The notes beneath the pieces are model-generated. The model was not told the DNA's origin. It worked only from the letters and a program-made list of their open reading frames with translations, and did not search any database. Shown piece after piece: positions 1 to 6,752 of a stretch of DNA of 8,957 bases. Position numbers and translations under genes: made by a program. Each line of letters opens with the position of its first letter. The first letter of the stretch is position 1. Source of the DNA: Rubrobacter sp. (lineage in GTDB: Bacteria > Actinomycetota > Rubrobacteria > Rubrobacterales > Rubrobacteraceae); the NCBI GenBank assembly GCA_013815575.1, contig JACDFX010000030.1:1-8957 (forward strand), written 5' to 3'.

Positions 1-256
1 GGTTTGCCCTTCTCGGCGACAACGCGGGGCGAGAAGGCCAGCTACGGGGGTCTTCGATCCGGCACATAGACAAGGGTAAGGCAGACTCGGGTCGACAGGG
101 TCTGATGCGGCGATGGTGAATCAAAGACGGGCCCTGGGCGCCTGACTCCTCCAAATGCAGGGCAGGGAGGGGAGGGGAGGAATCGCCCACCATTCTTGTA
201 ATATGAGAGATTAGTAGACCATCCTTTGGTTCGCCAGGGGCGAAAAGGTGAGGTGA
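1..256. other. Left-edge region without a recognisable gene
   Basis: No convincing gene lies before the HAD phosphatase. Two plus-strand frames are open from the window edge and stop at 67-69 and 117-119. Either could be the tail of an upstream gene, but 22 or 38 residues match nothing I recognise. A small inverted repeat pairs CCTTCTCG (8-15) with CGAGAAGG (30-37) and has no T-run, so it is not a clear terminator. A G-rich tract sits at 160-180. TAATAT at 199-204 is a possible -10 box for the downstream gene, but no good -35 accompanies it. Confidence 0.5.
160..177 (+). other. Putative G-quadruplex motif
   Basis: Four runs of three or four G occur on the plus strand at 160-162, 165-167, 169-172 and 174-177, joined by loops CA, A and A. 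This satisfies the usual G3+N1-7 rule with very short loops, which favours a stable parallel quadruplex. It lies about 80 bases before the HAD phosphatase start, so it could act in its promoter or leader. In GC-rich DNA such motifs also arise by chance. Confidence 0.5.
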
Positions 257-919
257 GTGGGCGCGAAGGCAGAAGCCGTAATTTTCGATTGTGACGGGCT
301 GCTGCTGGACATGGAGGACCTGTGGATGCAGGCGGAGTCCGACCTACTCGAAGAATACGGCCGGGAGTATGGCGAGCGAGAGCGGAAGATGCTGCTCGGG
401 GCGAGCATCAGGGACCTGGGCGGCACCCTCGCGGAGATCCTGGACCGTCCAGACCAAAAAGAGGAGCTGGCCGAGGAGCTGCTCTCTCGCTGTTGGGAGA
501 AGGTTGTCGGTGGCGCCGTTCCGCGCCCGGGGGCCGCAAGGCTCGTGGAGGAATGCCTCTCCATGCCGGACCGGATGCCGATAGGCGTGGCCTCTAACTC
601 GCCGCGGGCCCTGGTCGAGGCGGCGTTGGGAACGGCGGGTTTCAGCGACGCCTTCGACCTGGTGGTCGGGGCCGACGACGTCCGTGAGCCCAAGCCCGCG
701 CCCGAGATATACCTGCGGTCGTGCGAAGCTCTGGGGGCACATCCGGCCCGCAGCATCGCGCTCGAGGATTCCCCCACCGGCGTGGCGGCGGCGCGCAGCG
801 CGGGGTTGTACGTGATCGGGGTCCCCTCCGCACAGGGTGTCGTGCTGGACGCGCACGAGGTCTTCGGCTCCCTGACAGATGCCGCCGTGCGCAGAACCTT
901 GTCGCTTCCTATCCCCTGA
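257..919 (+). CDS. HAD-superfamily phosphatase (subfamily IA, beta-phosphoglucomutase-like)
   Basis: This is a predicted cytosolic hydrolase of small phosphorylated metabolites, 220 residues, typical for HAD subfamily IA with a helical C1 cap. All four HAD motifs are visible. Motif I is FDCDG with nucleophile D11 and acid/base D13. Motif II is S113 in VASNS. Motif III is K146 in KPAP. Motif IV is E170-D171 in LEDSPTG. Residues about 16-85 form the cap. The GTG start is supported by AAGGTGA at 245-251, five bases upstream. Motif IV with the SPTG loop resembles sugar-phosphate phosphatases and phosphoglucomutases, but the substrate cannot be read from sequence. The gene stands alone on the plus strand and converges on the kinase gene. 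The fold is confident and the substrate unknown. Confidence 0.93.
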   Translation: MGAKAEAVIFDCDGLLLDMEDLWMQAESDLLEEYGREYGERERKMLLGASIRDLGGTLAEILDRPDQKEELAEELLSRCWEKVVGGAVPRPGAARLVEECLSMPDRMPIGVASNSPRALVEAALGTAGFSDAFDLVVGADDVREPKPAPEIYLRSCEALGAHPARSIALEDSPTGVAAARSAGLYVIGVPSAQGVVLDAHEVFGSLTDAAVRRTLSLPIP

Positions 920-992
920 CAATGGGGTCCACAAGTGGTAACCCACCCCGCCCGAAGGACTGAGACCAGCGAGCACGATCCGCCTGAGAAGT

Positions 993-1026
993 CTCTCCTG
1001 ATGCCCGGCCTGGGAGAGTTCCTTTT
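993..1026 (+). terminator. Possible intrinsic terminator after the HAD phosphatase
   Basis: CTCTCC (993-998) pairs with GGAGAG (1013-1018) around a 14-base GC-rich loop, followed on the plus strand by TTCCTTTT (1019-1026). It lies about 75 bases after the HAD stop codon, between two converging genes. The stem is only six pairs and the T-run is interrupted, so it is weak. In the minus direction the hairpin has no T-run. Confidence 0.35.
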
Positions 1027-1045
1027 GCGCGCCGCTGTAGGGGGC

Positions 1046-1972
1046 CTACCTTCGCCCGGTCCTCACGGCCCTCAGGTGATCTCCGAAGCCCGGTGACTCC
1101 ATCAGGCGTCTGCATCGCTCGAAGCGCTGGGTGGAGTAGGCCCAGTAGTCGTCGGTGGGGTTGTCGTTGGCATACTGGATGAGCCCCCACAGCGTCCACA
1201 GCAGGTCAGCCATGGCCTTGTAGATGGTCGTACGGCCTACGTCCTCCGGGGAGAGGCCCGCACCACGATAGGCTTCGAGCATCTGCAGGTCCTGCTCCTC
1301 GCTGAGGCCCGCCTCCACGGAGACGTCGCCGAGGTCCCAGAAGGGGTCGTTCATGCCAGAGTACTCCCAGTCCAGCAGCCAGGCCCTCTCTCCGTCGTCC
1401 ATGAAATTCTCTGTGAGGGGGTCGTTGTGGCAGGGGGCGAGCTCCGGGGGTCGGGCTTCCAGCGCCTCGCGCACGGCCCCGGCCTCCCCGACGACGTCAT
1501 GGTATCCCTCGGGTAGAGCCACGTCCTTCTCCCCGAGCACCTTCAGGTAGTTCTCGATCATGGCGAAGAGCTCGAAGCGGAACCGGAACTGTTGCCCGCT
1601 CGCGTGCATGCGCTTTAGCACCAGGCCAGCCCGCGCCGGGACGCCGTCACGGGTGGTGAACGACTCGGGGCTCATGGTTTCGCACCCTTCCAGGTAGCGG
1701 GTGAGCATCAGGCCATCCGCCGCGTCGAAGAAGACGACATCGGCGTTGACCCCCGCCTCGGCGGCGGCGCGGGCATTGTGCTCCTCGACCTCCCGGTCTA
1801 TATATTCTGAGGTACCCCTGCCCGGGATACGCAGCACATAGGCTTCGCCGTCTGCCTCGACCCTGTAGTTCTCGTTCGTGAGCCCGCCCATCCGCCGCGG
1901 CCCGACCTCCTCGGGGGTTCTCCCCCGCAAGGACGGCACGCGCCACAGGGCGTCCAGAAGCCGCTCGTCCAT
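1046..1972 (-). CDS. Choline/aminoalcohol kinase-like phosphotransferase (LicA/APH fold)
   Basis: This is a 308-residue cytosolic small-molecule kinase of the APH/choline-kinase fold. The nucleotide-binding loop reads GGLTNENYRV (29-38), the form typical of choline/ethanolamine kinases, and VLRIPG follows at 46-51. The Brenner motif is HNDPLTENF (182-190), with catalytic base D184 and metal ligand N189. The metal-binding Asp is D201 in LLDWEYSGMNDPFWDL. The WEYSGMNDP stretch again points to choline/ethanolamine kinases rather than aminoglycoside kinases. The ATG start has AGGAG five bases upstream. It lies 43 bases downstream of a permease gene on the same strand, so the two are probably co-transcribed, suggesting that an imported amine or aminoalcohol is phosphorylated. 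Choline, ethanolamine or another small alcohol are all possible. Family confident; substrate inferred. Confidence 0.9.
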   Translation of the reverse strand: MDERLLDALWRVPSLRGRTPEEVGPRRMGGLTNENYRVEADGEAYVLRIPGRGTSEYIDREVEEHNARAAAEAGVNADVVFFDAADGLMLTRYLEGCETMSPESFTTRDGVPARAGLVLKRMHASGQQFRFRFELFAMIENYLKVLGEKDVALPEGYHDVVGEAGAVREALEARPPELAPCHNDPLTENFMDDGERAWLLDWEYSGMNDPFWDLGDVSVEAGLSEEQDLQMLEAYRGAGLSPEDVGRTTIYKAMADLLWTLWGLIQYANDNPTDDYWAYSTQRFERCRRLMESPGFGDHLRAVRTGRR

Positions 1973-2015
1973 ATCGCTCCTTTCGTCCCCCCTGTCGCGC
2001 GACCCGCCGGGGGTG

Positions 2016-3620
2016 TCAGTCCTCCGGTATCTCCCTCTGGACCGCGCCCAGGTCTATGCCCTGCGTGCGCCTGACCACCCTGGCTACGACATAGATAAGA
2101 ACCGCCAGCACGTACAGGGAAAGCATGTACACCGCCGAGGCGGGGTTGTTCACCGCGTAGACGTCGCGTACGACCCATTGGTAGAGGCAGAAGACCAGGA
2201 AGACTGCGAAAGCGGTGGCACAGAAAGTTATCAAGGGTATCCCGAAAATCTTGTAGCGGGCTATGGGGGACCCCTCGTATACCTCGGGCATGCGCCACGG
2301 GAGGATGGCCGCCGCCACCGCCGAACCCAGGAAAGTTATCGCTATGACGAGCGTGGCATCCAGCGTATAGGTGGCGAAGTTATCGCCGAAGGCGTAAAGG
2401 TAGCTTATTGGGATGGAGGGGATCAGCATGAGAAGGAGGGCCGCCCAGGGAACCCCGCCCCTCGTCGTCCTGGAGGCCCATTCCGGGAGGATCCGGTCGA
2501 AGGCCGCGGCAAAGACCACGCGGCTCCCCGACAGAAAGACGGTACCCACCCATCCGAAAAACCACAAGGAGAGCAGGCCGACCAGAAGGACCTGCAAGAC
2601 CGGGCTGTCAAGCAGGAAGGCCGCGAACAGCCCAGGGTACGGCCATGACGCGGTCGCCGCGTTGTCCGCGCCCGACCAGTAAGCATTGCTCGCCGCGTAG
2701 TAGAAGTCCCAGCCGAAAGTCTTGGCGAAGAGGAGGAGCATAACCACCGCGACGGCGGACGTCACGATCAGGGCGCCCCCCATGGCGTAGATGTTCCTGC
2801 GGAAGTCAGAGGCACCGCGGACCTCGCCGTAGAGCGTCGCACCCCAATTGGACCACAGGTTGAAGAAGACGATCATCGGGATCAGGAGCAGCGTCGGGCC
2901 GAGCGCGGGGCCGTCGCTTTGCACGCTTCCGGCTTCCAGGGTCTTCCCGTAGGCGTCGCCGCCCGCGCCGTAGAGTTCCCCTGCCTGGGAGTTGAAGGCA
3001 GAGACGAAGTCGGCGTTCGAGTTAAAGGCCAGGAGGGCGAGCATGATCGCAAGCCCTACCACCCCACCGTAGAAGCAGAACTTCTGGATCCTGGCGTAGG
3101 CCCGCATCCCGAGCGAGACGTACAGGGCGGCGAGCCCCGCGACCGCCAAGGAGGAGATAAACAAACCGGAAGGCCCACCGAAGAAGGCCGCCGCGTCGCC
3201 CACGCCGACGATGGAGGCCAGGGGGACAATCACCTGCACGTTGAGGATGTTTGCGTAGATGGGTACCCAGTGCCACTGGATAAACCAGTAGCCCATCACC
3301 GCGAGCACGAAGCCGAGCCCGCCCCCGAGCACGCGGCTGACCCACACGTAGTCGCCGCCGGCCCGCGGCATCACGGCTATGAGGGAGGCGTAGGTCACGG
3401 CCTGGAAGACCAGGTACAGTCCGGCCAGGACGATGGCGAGTATAAGCGACCCTTCCGGTATGAACGGCGCCAGGGAGAAGATAAAGAGGCCAAGGGTGAT
3501 GAGGTTGATCGAGAACGCCGAGTAAACGAACGCATCCCTTACAGACCAGCCCTTGAGGAGTCCCGTCGCCCTTCTCTGGAACAGGTCTCCCGACTCCAAC
3601 CCCGCCTTGCTGCCCGCCAT
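2016..3620 (-). CDS. APC-superfamily amino acid/amine permease
   Basis: This is a 534-residue integral membrane transporter with about 12 hydrophobic segments, at roughly 28-53, 57-84, 96-119, 150-170, 182-199, 241-260, 281-300, 328-363, 390-411, 418-440, 460-482 and 495-513. APC hallmarks are PRAGGDYVWVSR (85-96), YGEVRGASDFRRNI (264-277) and the FAAAFDRILPEW loop (370-381). I placed the start at the ATG with its A at 3620 because AGGAGGAG (3626-3633) lies five bases before it. The frame stays open upstream to 3731, but that extension has no ribosome site and is not membrane-like. The kinase follows 43 bases downstream, hinting that the cargo is phosphorylated after uptake. An amino acid, choline, ethanolamine or polyamine is possible. 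Confidence 0.93.
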   Translation of the reverse strand: MAGSKAGLESGDLFQRRATGLLKGWSVRDAFVYSAFSINLITLGLFIFSLAPFIPEGSLILAIVLAGLYLVFQAVTYASLIAVMPRAGGDYVWVSRVLGGGLGFVLAVMGYWFIQWHWVPIYANILNVQVIVPLASIVGVGDAAAFFGGPSGLFISSLAVAGLAALYVSLGMRAYARIQKFCFYGGVVGLAIMLALLAFNSNADFVSAFNSQAGELYGAGGDAYGKTLEAGSVQSDGPALGPTLLLIPMIVFFNLWSNWGATLYGEVRGASDFRRNIYAMGGALIVTSAVAVVMLLLFAKTFGWDFYYAASNAYWSGADNAATASWPYPGLFAAFLLDSPVLQVLLVGLLSLWFFGWVGTVFLSGSRVVFAAAFDRILPEWASRTTRGGVPWAALLLMLIPSIPISYLYAFGDNFATYTLDATLVIAITFLGSAVAAAILPWRMPEVYEGSPIARYKIFGIPLITFCATAFAVFLVFCLYQWVVRDVYAVNNPASAVYMLSLYVLAVLIYVVARVVRRTQGIDLGAVQREIPED

Positions 3621-3625
3621 CTTCT

Positions 3626-3633
3626 CTCCTCCT
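3626..3633 (-). promoter_or_regulatory. Strong Shine-Dalgarno site fixing the permease start
   Basis: On the minus strand this reads AGGAGGAG, five bases before the ATG at 3620. It decides between that start and an in-frame upstream start at 3731. Confidence 0.85.
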
Positions 3634-3874
3634 AGTTCGCCGCCATTGCGATGCCTCTTCAGAGACATGGGGAACGCGCAAAGCCCCTCTTGCGCGATCA
3701 CACCGCCGACCTCGGGTGTCGATGGTCCCAAACCTCAGCGTCTAAGGTCCTTTGTCCTGCCGTATAGTCCCCCAACCTCACCGCAACTTCGGGCCTCATG
3801 CGGATCAGATTGCATACTATAACAATATGGGGTCCTCCCTGCTGCTGAACGGGCCGCGGTTCTTTGAGGTGCGT

Positions 3875-3919
3875 AACAAGGCCCGCAGTAGGCCTGCCGT
3901 GACCGGCCAGCGGGCCTTG
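3875..3919. repeat. Perfect 11-bp-arm inverted repeat (hairpin)
   Basis: ACAAGGCCCGC (3875-3885) is exactly complementary to GCGGGCCTTGT (3909-3919). Inside the 23-base loop, GGCC (3890-3893) can pair with GGCC (3904-3907), giving a two-tier stem. No T-run follows in either direction, so it is unlikely to be a terminator. It lies 72 bases before the methyltransferase start and could be an operator, an mRNA leader hairpin or a copy of a dispersed palindromic repeat. Confidence 0.75.
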
Positions 3920-3979
3920 TGTAGGATAATGGGCGCGGTAACGTGTCCGATGCCGAGGGCGGGGTGGTCCGTCCTAAAG

Positions 3980-3986
3980 AGAGGGG
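3980..3986 (+). promoter_or_regulatory. Ribosome site supporting a TTG start for the methyltransferase
   Basis: AGAGGGG lies five bases before an in-frame TTG at 3992. The upstream in-frame ATGs at 3827, 3929 and 3950 have no comparable purine-rich site. Confidence 0.5.
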
Positions 3987-3991
3987 AAGGT

Positions 3992-4624
3992 TTGGACGGT
4001 TCGACGAGGTCCGAGAGGTTGCAGAGGGTGTACGCGGCGAGGGACAACCGGGAGCTTGCGGACAGCTACGACCAGTGGGCGCAGGACTACGAAGACGACA
4101 TGCTGAGCCTGGGTTACTCGCTACCCGCCGTGGCGGCGGGGTTCGTCGGACGCCACGTCGCGCCCGGAGGCACCGTGCTCGACGCCGGCGCCGGCACCGG
4201 CATGTTCGGAAGCATCTTGCGCGTGCTCGGCTACGAGGAGATCGTCGGCATAGACATCTCAGAGCGCATGCTCGAGTTGGCGGGCGAGAAAAACGCGTAC
4301 CGCAGGTTGCACCGTATGGTGCTGGGCGAACCTCTGGAGTTCGGCAGCGATTCCTTTTCGGCTGCCGTCTCCGTTGGGGTCTTCACCACGAACCACGCCC
4401 CACCAGAGGCACTTGACGAGCTATTGCGGGTCGTCAAACCGGGCGGGTGGGTGATCTTCAGCGTCCGCGACGACGTGTACCGGAATGAAGGCTTCGAGGA
4501 GAAGCAGGCTTCGCTGGAGGACGATGGTCGGTGGCGCAGGGTAACCATGAGCGAAGCGTTCCAACCCTTCCCCGCCGGGAACACGTCGCACCTGAACCGC
4601 CTCTTCGTCTACAAGACGGAATGA
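3992..4624 (+). CDS. Class I SAM-dependent methyltransferase (WBSCR27/METTL27-like)
   Basis: This is a predicted cytosolic AdoMet-dependent methyltransferase of 210 residues from the chosen TTG start. Motif I is VLDAGAGTG (62-70), the glycine-rich AdoMet loop. The acidic residue after strand beta2 is in GIDIS (86-90), and RVVKPGGWVIFSVR marks the beta4-beta5 region. The N-terminal run with LQRVYAARDN followed by YDQWAQDYEDD resembles the WBSCR27-like group, whose substrates are mostly unknown. The start is uncertain: the frame is open back to 3752, but the conserved family region begins just after residue 5 of my model and the added residues look like translated spacer. The gene is divergent from the permease and has no obvious operon partner. 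Family confident, substrate unknown, start moderately supported. Confidence 0.88.
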   Translation: MDGSTRSERLQRVYAARDNRELADSYDQWAQDYEDDMLSLGYSLPAVAAGFVGRHVAPGGTVLDAGAGTGMFGSILRVLGYEEIVGIDISERMLELAGEKNAYRRLHRMVLGEPLEFGSDSFSAAVSVGVFTTNHAPPEALDELLRVVKPGGWVIFSVRDDVYRNEGFEEKQASLEDDGRWRRVTMSEAFQPFPAGNTSHLNRLFVYKTE

Positions 4625-4929
4625 CACAGGCCACGAAGCCAGAACCCCCGGAGATACCGCTCATGCACGAGAGAGGGTAAAGGGCTTGATTTTGGATAAT
4701 GGGGCGACCGGCAAGACGGGCCGGCACATAGTATCCCTTCGGTCGCTCGCGGCTGCCCTTTCATCGAACCTCCGCGCCAGATCGGAGTCTTGATCTTGCA
4801 GCCCGTCGTCTCCGTCTCCCACCTCTGACACCGACTCACTAATTCGTCTACGCATGGCTGTCACACCATTGGCGGGAAATTTCTCGTCTGGCGATCGCCA
4901 GGTTGCACGGGGCCGCGCGACCGATGTGC
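4625..4929. other. Gene-free region between converging genes
   Basis: These 305 bases separate the ends of the methyltransferase (plus) and the nucleotidyltransferase (minus). I see no credible gene. GCGACCG (4704-4710) is complementary to CGGTCGC (4740-4746); two more pairs, one of them G-T, extend the stem to nine. The loop is 29 bases and lacks a T-run on either side, so this is at best a poor terminator. A 14-bp palindrome occurs at 4888-4901. Confidence 0.5.
4888..4901. repeat. 14-bp perfect palindrome containing GCGATCGC
   Basis: CTGGCGATCGCCAG is self-complementary and lies 28 bases beyond the stop codon of the minus-strand nucleotidyltransferase. Its core equals the cyanobacterial HIP1 octamer, but one copy in GC-rich DNA does not suggest a cyanobacterial source. 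It could help end transcription or be chance. Confidence 0.6.
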
Positions 4930-5520
4930 CTATCGAGCGGACAAGAGGTCCGCGACCTCATCGGGATAGTCGATGCCGAACCGGTCGTGGAGGAGACGCA
5001 AGTCGTGCACGTCGCTCTCCTTGAGCACGTAGCCGGTGTGGGTGCGCATGTGCGTTTCCGCCGACAAACATCGCACCCTCGTACCGCCGACGATCCCTAG
5101 GTCCGCGAACGCTTCGGGAGGAAAGACGAAGTCGCTGTCCCAGGCGGGTATCCCACGACCGTGCTCGTCGAAGCGCACGACGTGGAAGTCGAGCTCGCAG
5201 CCCGAACCGTCGTGGAGCACGAACGCCGTGGCGGCCTCCGCGGCCGGGCGCTCGCGCCCGATCAGGGCGGGTGGCTCGGGACACGGTGTCCACAGGTTCT
5301 CAGACCAGATCTCCTTGAGCGCGAACCCGCGCCCGCCCAGGAACCGGGCGAGCGCCGGCAGGTCCCCGAAGGCGACGATCGCGTCGAGATCCTTGTGCGG
5401 GCGGGTCTGCCGCCCGAGCAACGCGTCGATGCCCCAGCCGCCATCCACCCAGAGCTGGACGCCCCGCGCCAGCAGACCCGAGTAGAGATCGACGACGTCC
5501 TCGGCTGTCACCTGCGTCAC
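4930..5520 (-). CDS. ANT(2'')/LinB-like nucleotidyltransferase
   Basis: This is a 196-residue cytosolic enzyme of the polymerase-beta-like nucleotidyltransferase fold, closest in pattern to aminoglycoside 2''- and lincosamide nucleotidyltransferases, which transfer AMP to a drug hydroxyl. The signature runs from W24 as VDGGWGIDALLG followed by TRPHKDLD. G27-G28 and D32 lie in the loop, and D44 and D46 in HKDLD are the expected metal ligands. A third acidic residue, D111 in ELDFHVV, fits the family. The start is GTG with AGGAGG at 5525-5530, four bases upstream. The gene lies 87 bases downstream of the tyrosine recombinase on the same strand, so it may be co-transcribed or carried with it. Drug resistance is plausible but unproven; many environmental homologues have no known substrate. 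Confidence 0.87.
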   Translation of the reverse strand: MTQVTAEDVVDLYSGLLARGVQLWVDGGWGIDALLGRQTRPHKDLDAIVAFGDLPALARFLGGRGFALKEIWSENLWTPCPEPPALIGRERPAAEAATAFVLHDGSGCELDFHVVRFDEHGRGIPAWDSDFVFPPEAFADLGIVGGTRVRCLSAETHMRTHTGYVLKESDVHDLRLLHDRFGIDYPDEVADLLSAR

Positions 5521-5540
5521 CCGGCCTCCTCTAGATGGCC

Positions 5541-5549
5541 TCCGTGTAG
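5541..5549 (+). repeat. Copy of recombinase-site arm (TCCGTGTAG) downstream of the recombinase
   Basis: This 9-base string is identical to 6771-6779, inside the right arm of the 28-bp inverted repeat upstream of the recombinase, and has the same orientation. The two copies bracket the recombinase gene as short direct repeats. No matching left arm is present here, so it is a half-site at most. It lies between the recombinase stop and the nucleotidyltransferase ribosome site. Confidence 0.45.
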
Positions 5550-5607
5550 GGGGAGGGTTACGGTCGCTGTCACCAGCCGCAATCGAGCGGCACGGTCCTC
5601 GCCACGC

Positions 5608-6741
5608 TCAGAACTGCTCCACGTAGCCGGCCGCCACCTCCTCCGGCGGGTTGGTGTAGCGCTGGATGTAGCGCTGGGAGCCGTGCCCGAGCCGCCGCTC
5701 CAGCTCGTAGGCGTCCTTGCCGGTCTCCGCCGCCAGGCGGTAGGCGAAAGTGTGCCTCAGGTCGTGCGGCCTCAATGGGGAGATCCGGCGGTCCGGGTCG
5801 GTGACCTCCGCATCGTGCCAGCGCCCGATCCTTTCCAGCAAGAGGTTGACCGCCCTCACGGAAAGCCTGCCGTCCGCGCGCCGAGCGGGCGTCCCCGCGG
5901 CGCTCAGGAACAGCGCCTCGCTCCCGGTGGCTTCGCCGGCGTCCTTGGGTCTCTCTATCTCCAGGTACTCGGCCAGGGCGTCGCGGGCGTCCTTGGAGAG
6001 GAAGACGTTACGCTCCGTACCTCCCTTTCCCTTCACCCCGCGGACGCGAACCCGCCTGGCGGTCCGCAAGCCGTCTGGCTCATTCGGCTCCACCTGACCG
6101 AGGTCCAGCGTGACTACCTCCTCACGCCTGAGCCCGGTGCAAAGCAGTACGAACACTATCGCCCTGTCCCGTACCGGCCTCCCCCTGGCATGAGCAGGCG
6201 ACCCACCACCGTCCTTCTTCCACTCCCGGCCCTTCAGCCCGTGAAAACGCTTGAGCCTGTCGCAGACGTTCTTCAAAGACCGGACTTGCGACTCCGACAG
6301 CGCCCGCGGCTCAAGCGGCGGCAACCTCAACTCCTTGATCCCCTTCGCCGGGTCCCCCGCCGGGAAGAGCCCCGGTGCCTGAGTGTCTACCCAAGTTGTA
6401 AACGCCGAGAGCGAGGCCAGGTGGTTGTTCACGGTGGAAGGCGCTAGCTCCTGCTTAACGAGCGACCGCTGCCATTCTTGCACATCTCGGCGCACCACCG
6501 TCGAGACCCGGTCGTGTCCGTAGGCTTCCTCGAAGAACTCCAGGAACCTCCCCAGGTGCAGCGCCGCCTTCTCCGCAACAGTCCGAGATCGCACCCCGAC
6601 CACCGCCAACTCCAGAAAACGACCCACCCACACGGAGAGGCCGTCGGGTGTCTCATCGAGGCCCGGCTCTGGCCGTCTATCCTTCCGTGAAGTGAACTTC
6701 TCCAGATAAACGACGCCTTCTCGGTGCTTTTCCGTCTTCAT
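5608..6741 (-). CDS. Tyrosine recombinase/integrase
   Basis: This is a 377-residue site-specific recombinase of the XerC/D-integrase family that cuts DNA through a phosphotyrosine link. An N-terminal SAM-like core-binding domain spans about 35-125 and the catalytic domain about 145-377. The full active site is present: R205 in CTGLRREE, K239 in VKGKGG, H326 and R329 in PHDLRHTF, H353 in RLGHGSQ and nucleophile Y362 exactly nine residues later in IQRYTNP. It therefore looks active and intact. The ATG start has no clear ribosome site. A perfect 28-bp inverted repeat ends 11 bases upstream, with further repeats beyond, suggesting that the enzyme acts on or is regulated at that site. The N-terminus shows no obvious arm-binding domain. 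It could be a mobile-element integrase or a solitary recombinase; it is not the usual ~300-residue XerC/XerD. Confidence 0.93.
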   Translation of the reverse strand: MKTEKHREGVVYLEKFTSRKDRRPEPGLDETPDGLSVWVGRFLELAVVGVRSRTVAEKAALHLGRFLEFFEEAYGHDRVSTVVRRDVQEWQRSLVKQELAPSTVNNHLASLSAFTTWVDTQAPGLFPAGDPAKGIKELRLPPLEPRALSESQVRSLKNVCDRLKRFHGLKGREWKKDGGGSPAHARGRPVRDRAIVFVLLCTGLRREEVVTLDLGQVEPNEPDGLRTARRVRVRGVKGKGGTERNVFLSKDARDALAEYLEIERPKDAGEATGSEALFLSAAGTPARRADGRLSVRAVNLLLERIGRWHDAEVTDPDRRISPLRPHDLRHTFAYRLAAETGKDAYELERRLGHGSQRYIQRYTNPPEEVAAGYVEQF

Positions 6742-6752
6742 GGGACCACTTT

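Larger units (their letters stand above)
3621..3991. other. Divergent intergenic region between permease and methyltransferase
   Basis: These 371 bases must hold promoters for the permease operon (minus) and the methyltransferase (plus). AT-rich patches that could supply -10 boxes are TATACG on the minus strand (3766-3761) and TATAAC on the plus strand (3818-3823), but neither has a convincing -35 at normal spacing. The same patch reads TATAGT on the minus strand (3821-3816). A strong hairpin occupies 3875-3919. An open frame on the plus strand runs back from the methyltransferase to 3752, but its translation looks non-coding. Confidence 0.5.

Noticed and set aside
211..976. Minus-strand frames opposite the HAD phosphatase
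   Set aside because: The sense strand carries all four HAD motifs; the antisense products are Ser/Arg- or Gly/Arg-rich without domain features.
1878..3635. Long plus-strand open frames opposite the permease (1878-2648 and 2919-3635)
   Set aside because: Their products are hydrophilic shadow translations of a transmembrane protein, with no motif and no ribosome site.
4661..4864. Possible 67-residue protein on the minus strand in the convergent gap
   Set aside because: The product has a plausible acidic-hydrophilic look, but the GTG start has no ribosome site, no family is recognisable and it would end close to the converging methyltransferase gene.
4891..4898. HIP1 octamer GCGATCGC as a sign of cyanobacterial origin
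   Set aside because: There is a single copy in 9 kb of GC-rich DNA; cyanobacterial HIP1 is recognised by high density.
1046..5520. Reading the kinase and nucleotidyltransferase as an aminoglycoside-resistance island
   Set aside because: The kinase motifs fit choline/ethanolamine kinases better than aminoglycoside kinases, the two genes are about 3 kb apart, and the acetyltransferase at the right end is an arylamine enzyme, not an aminoglycoside one.
5161..6447. A 428-codon open frame on the plus strand opposite the nucleotidyltransferase and recombinase
   Set aside because: It spans two well-supported minus-strand genes and their spacer, has a low-complexity R/P/Q/E-rich product and no motif. 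Antisense open frames are common in GC-rich DNA.
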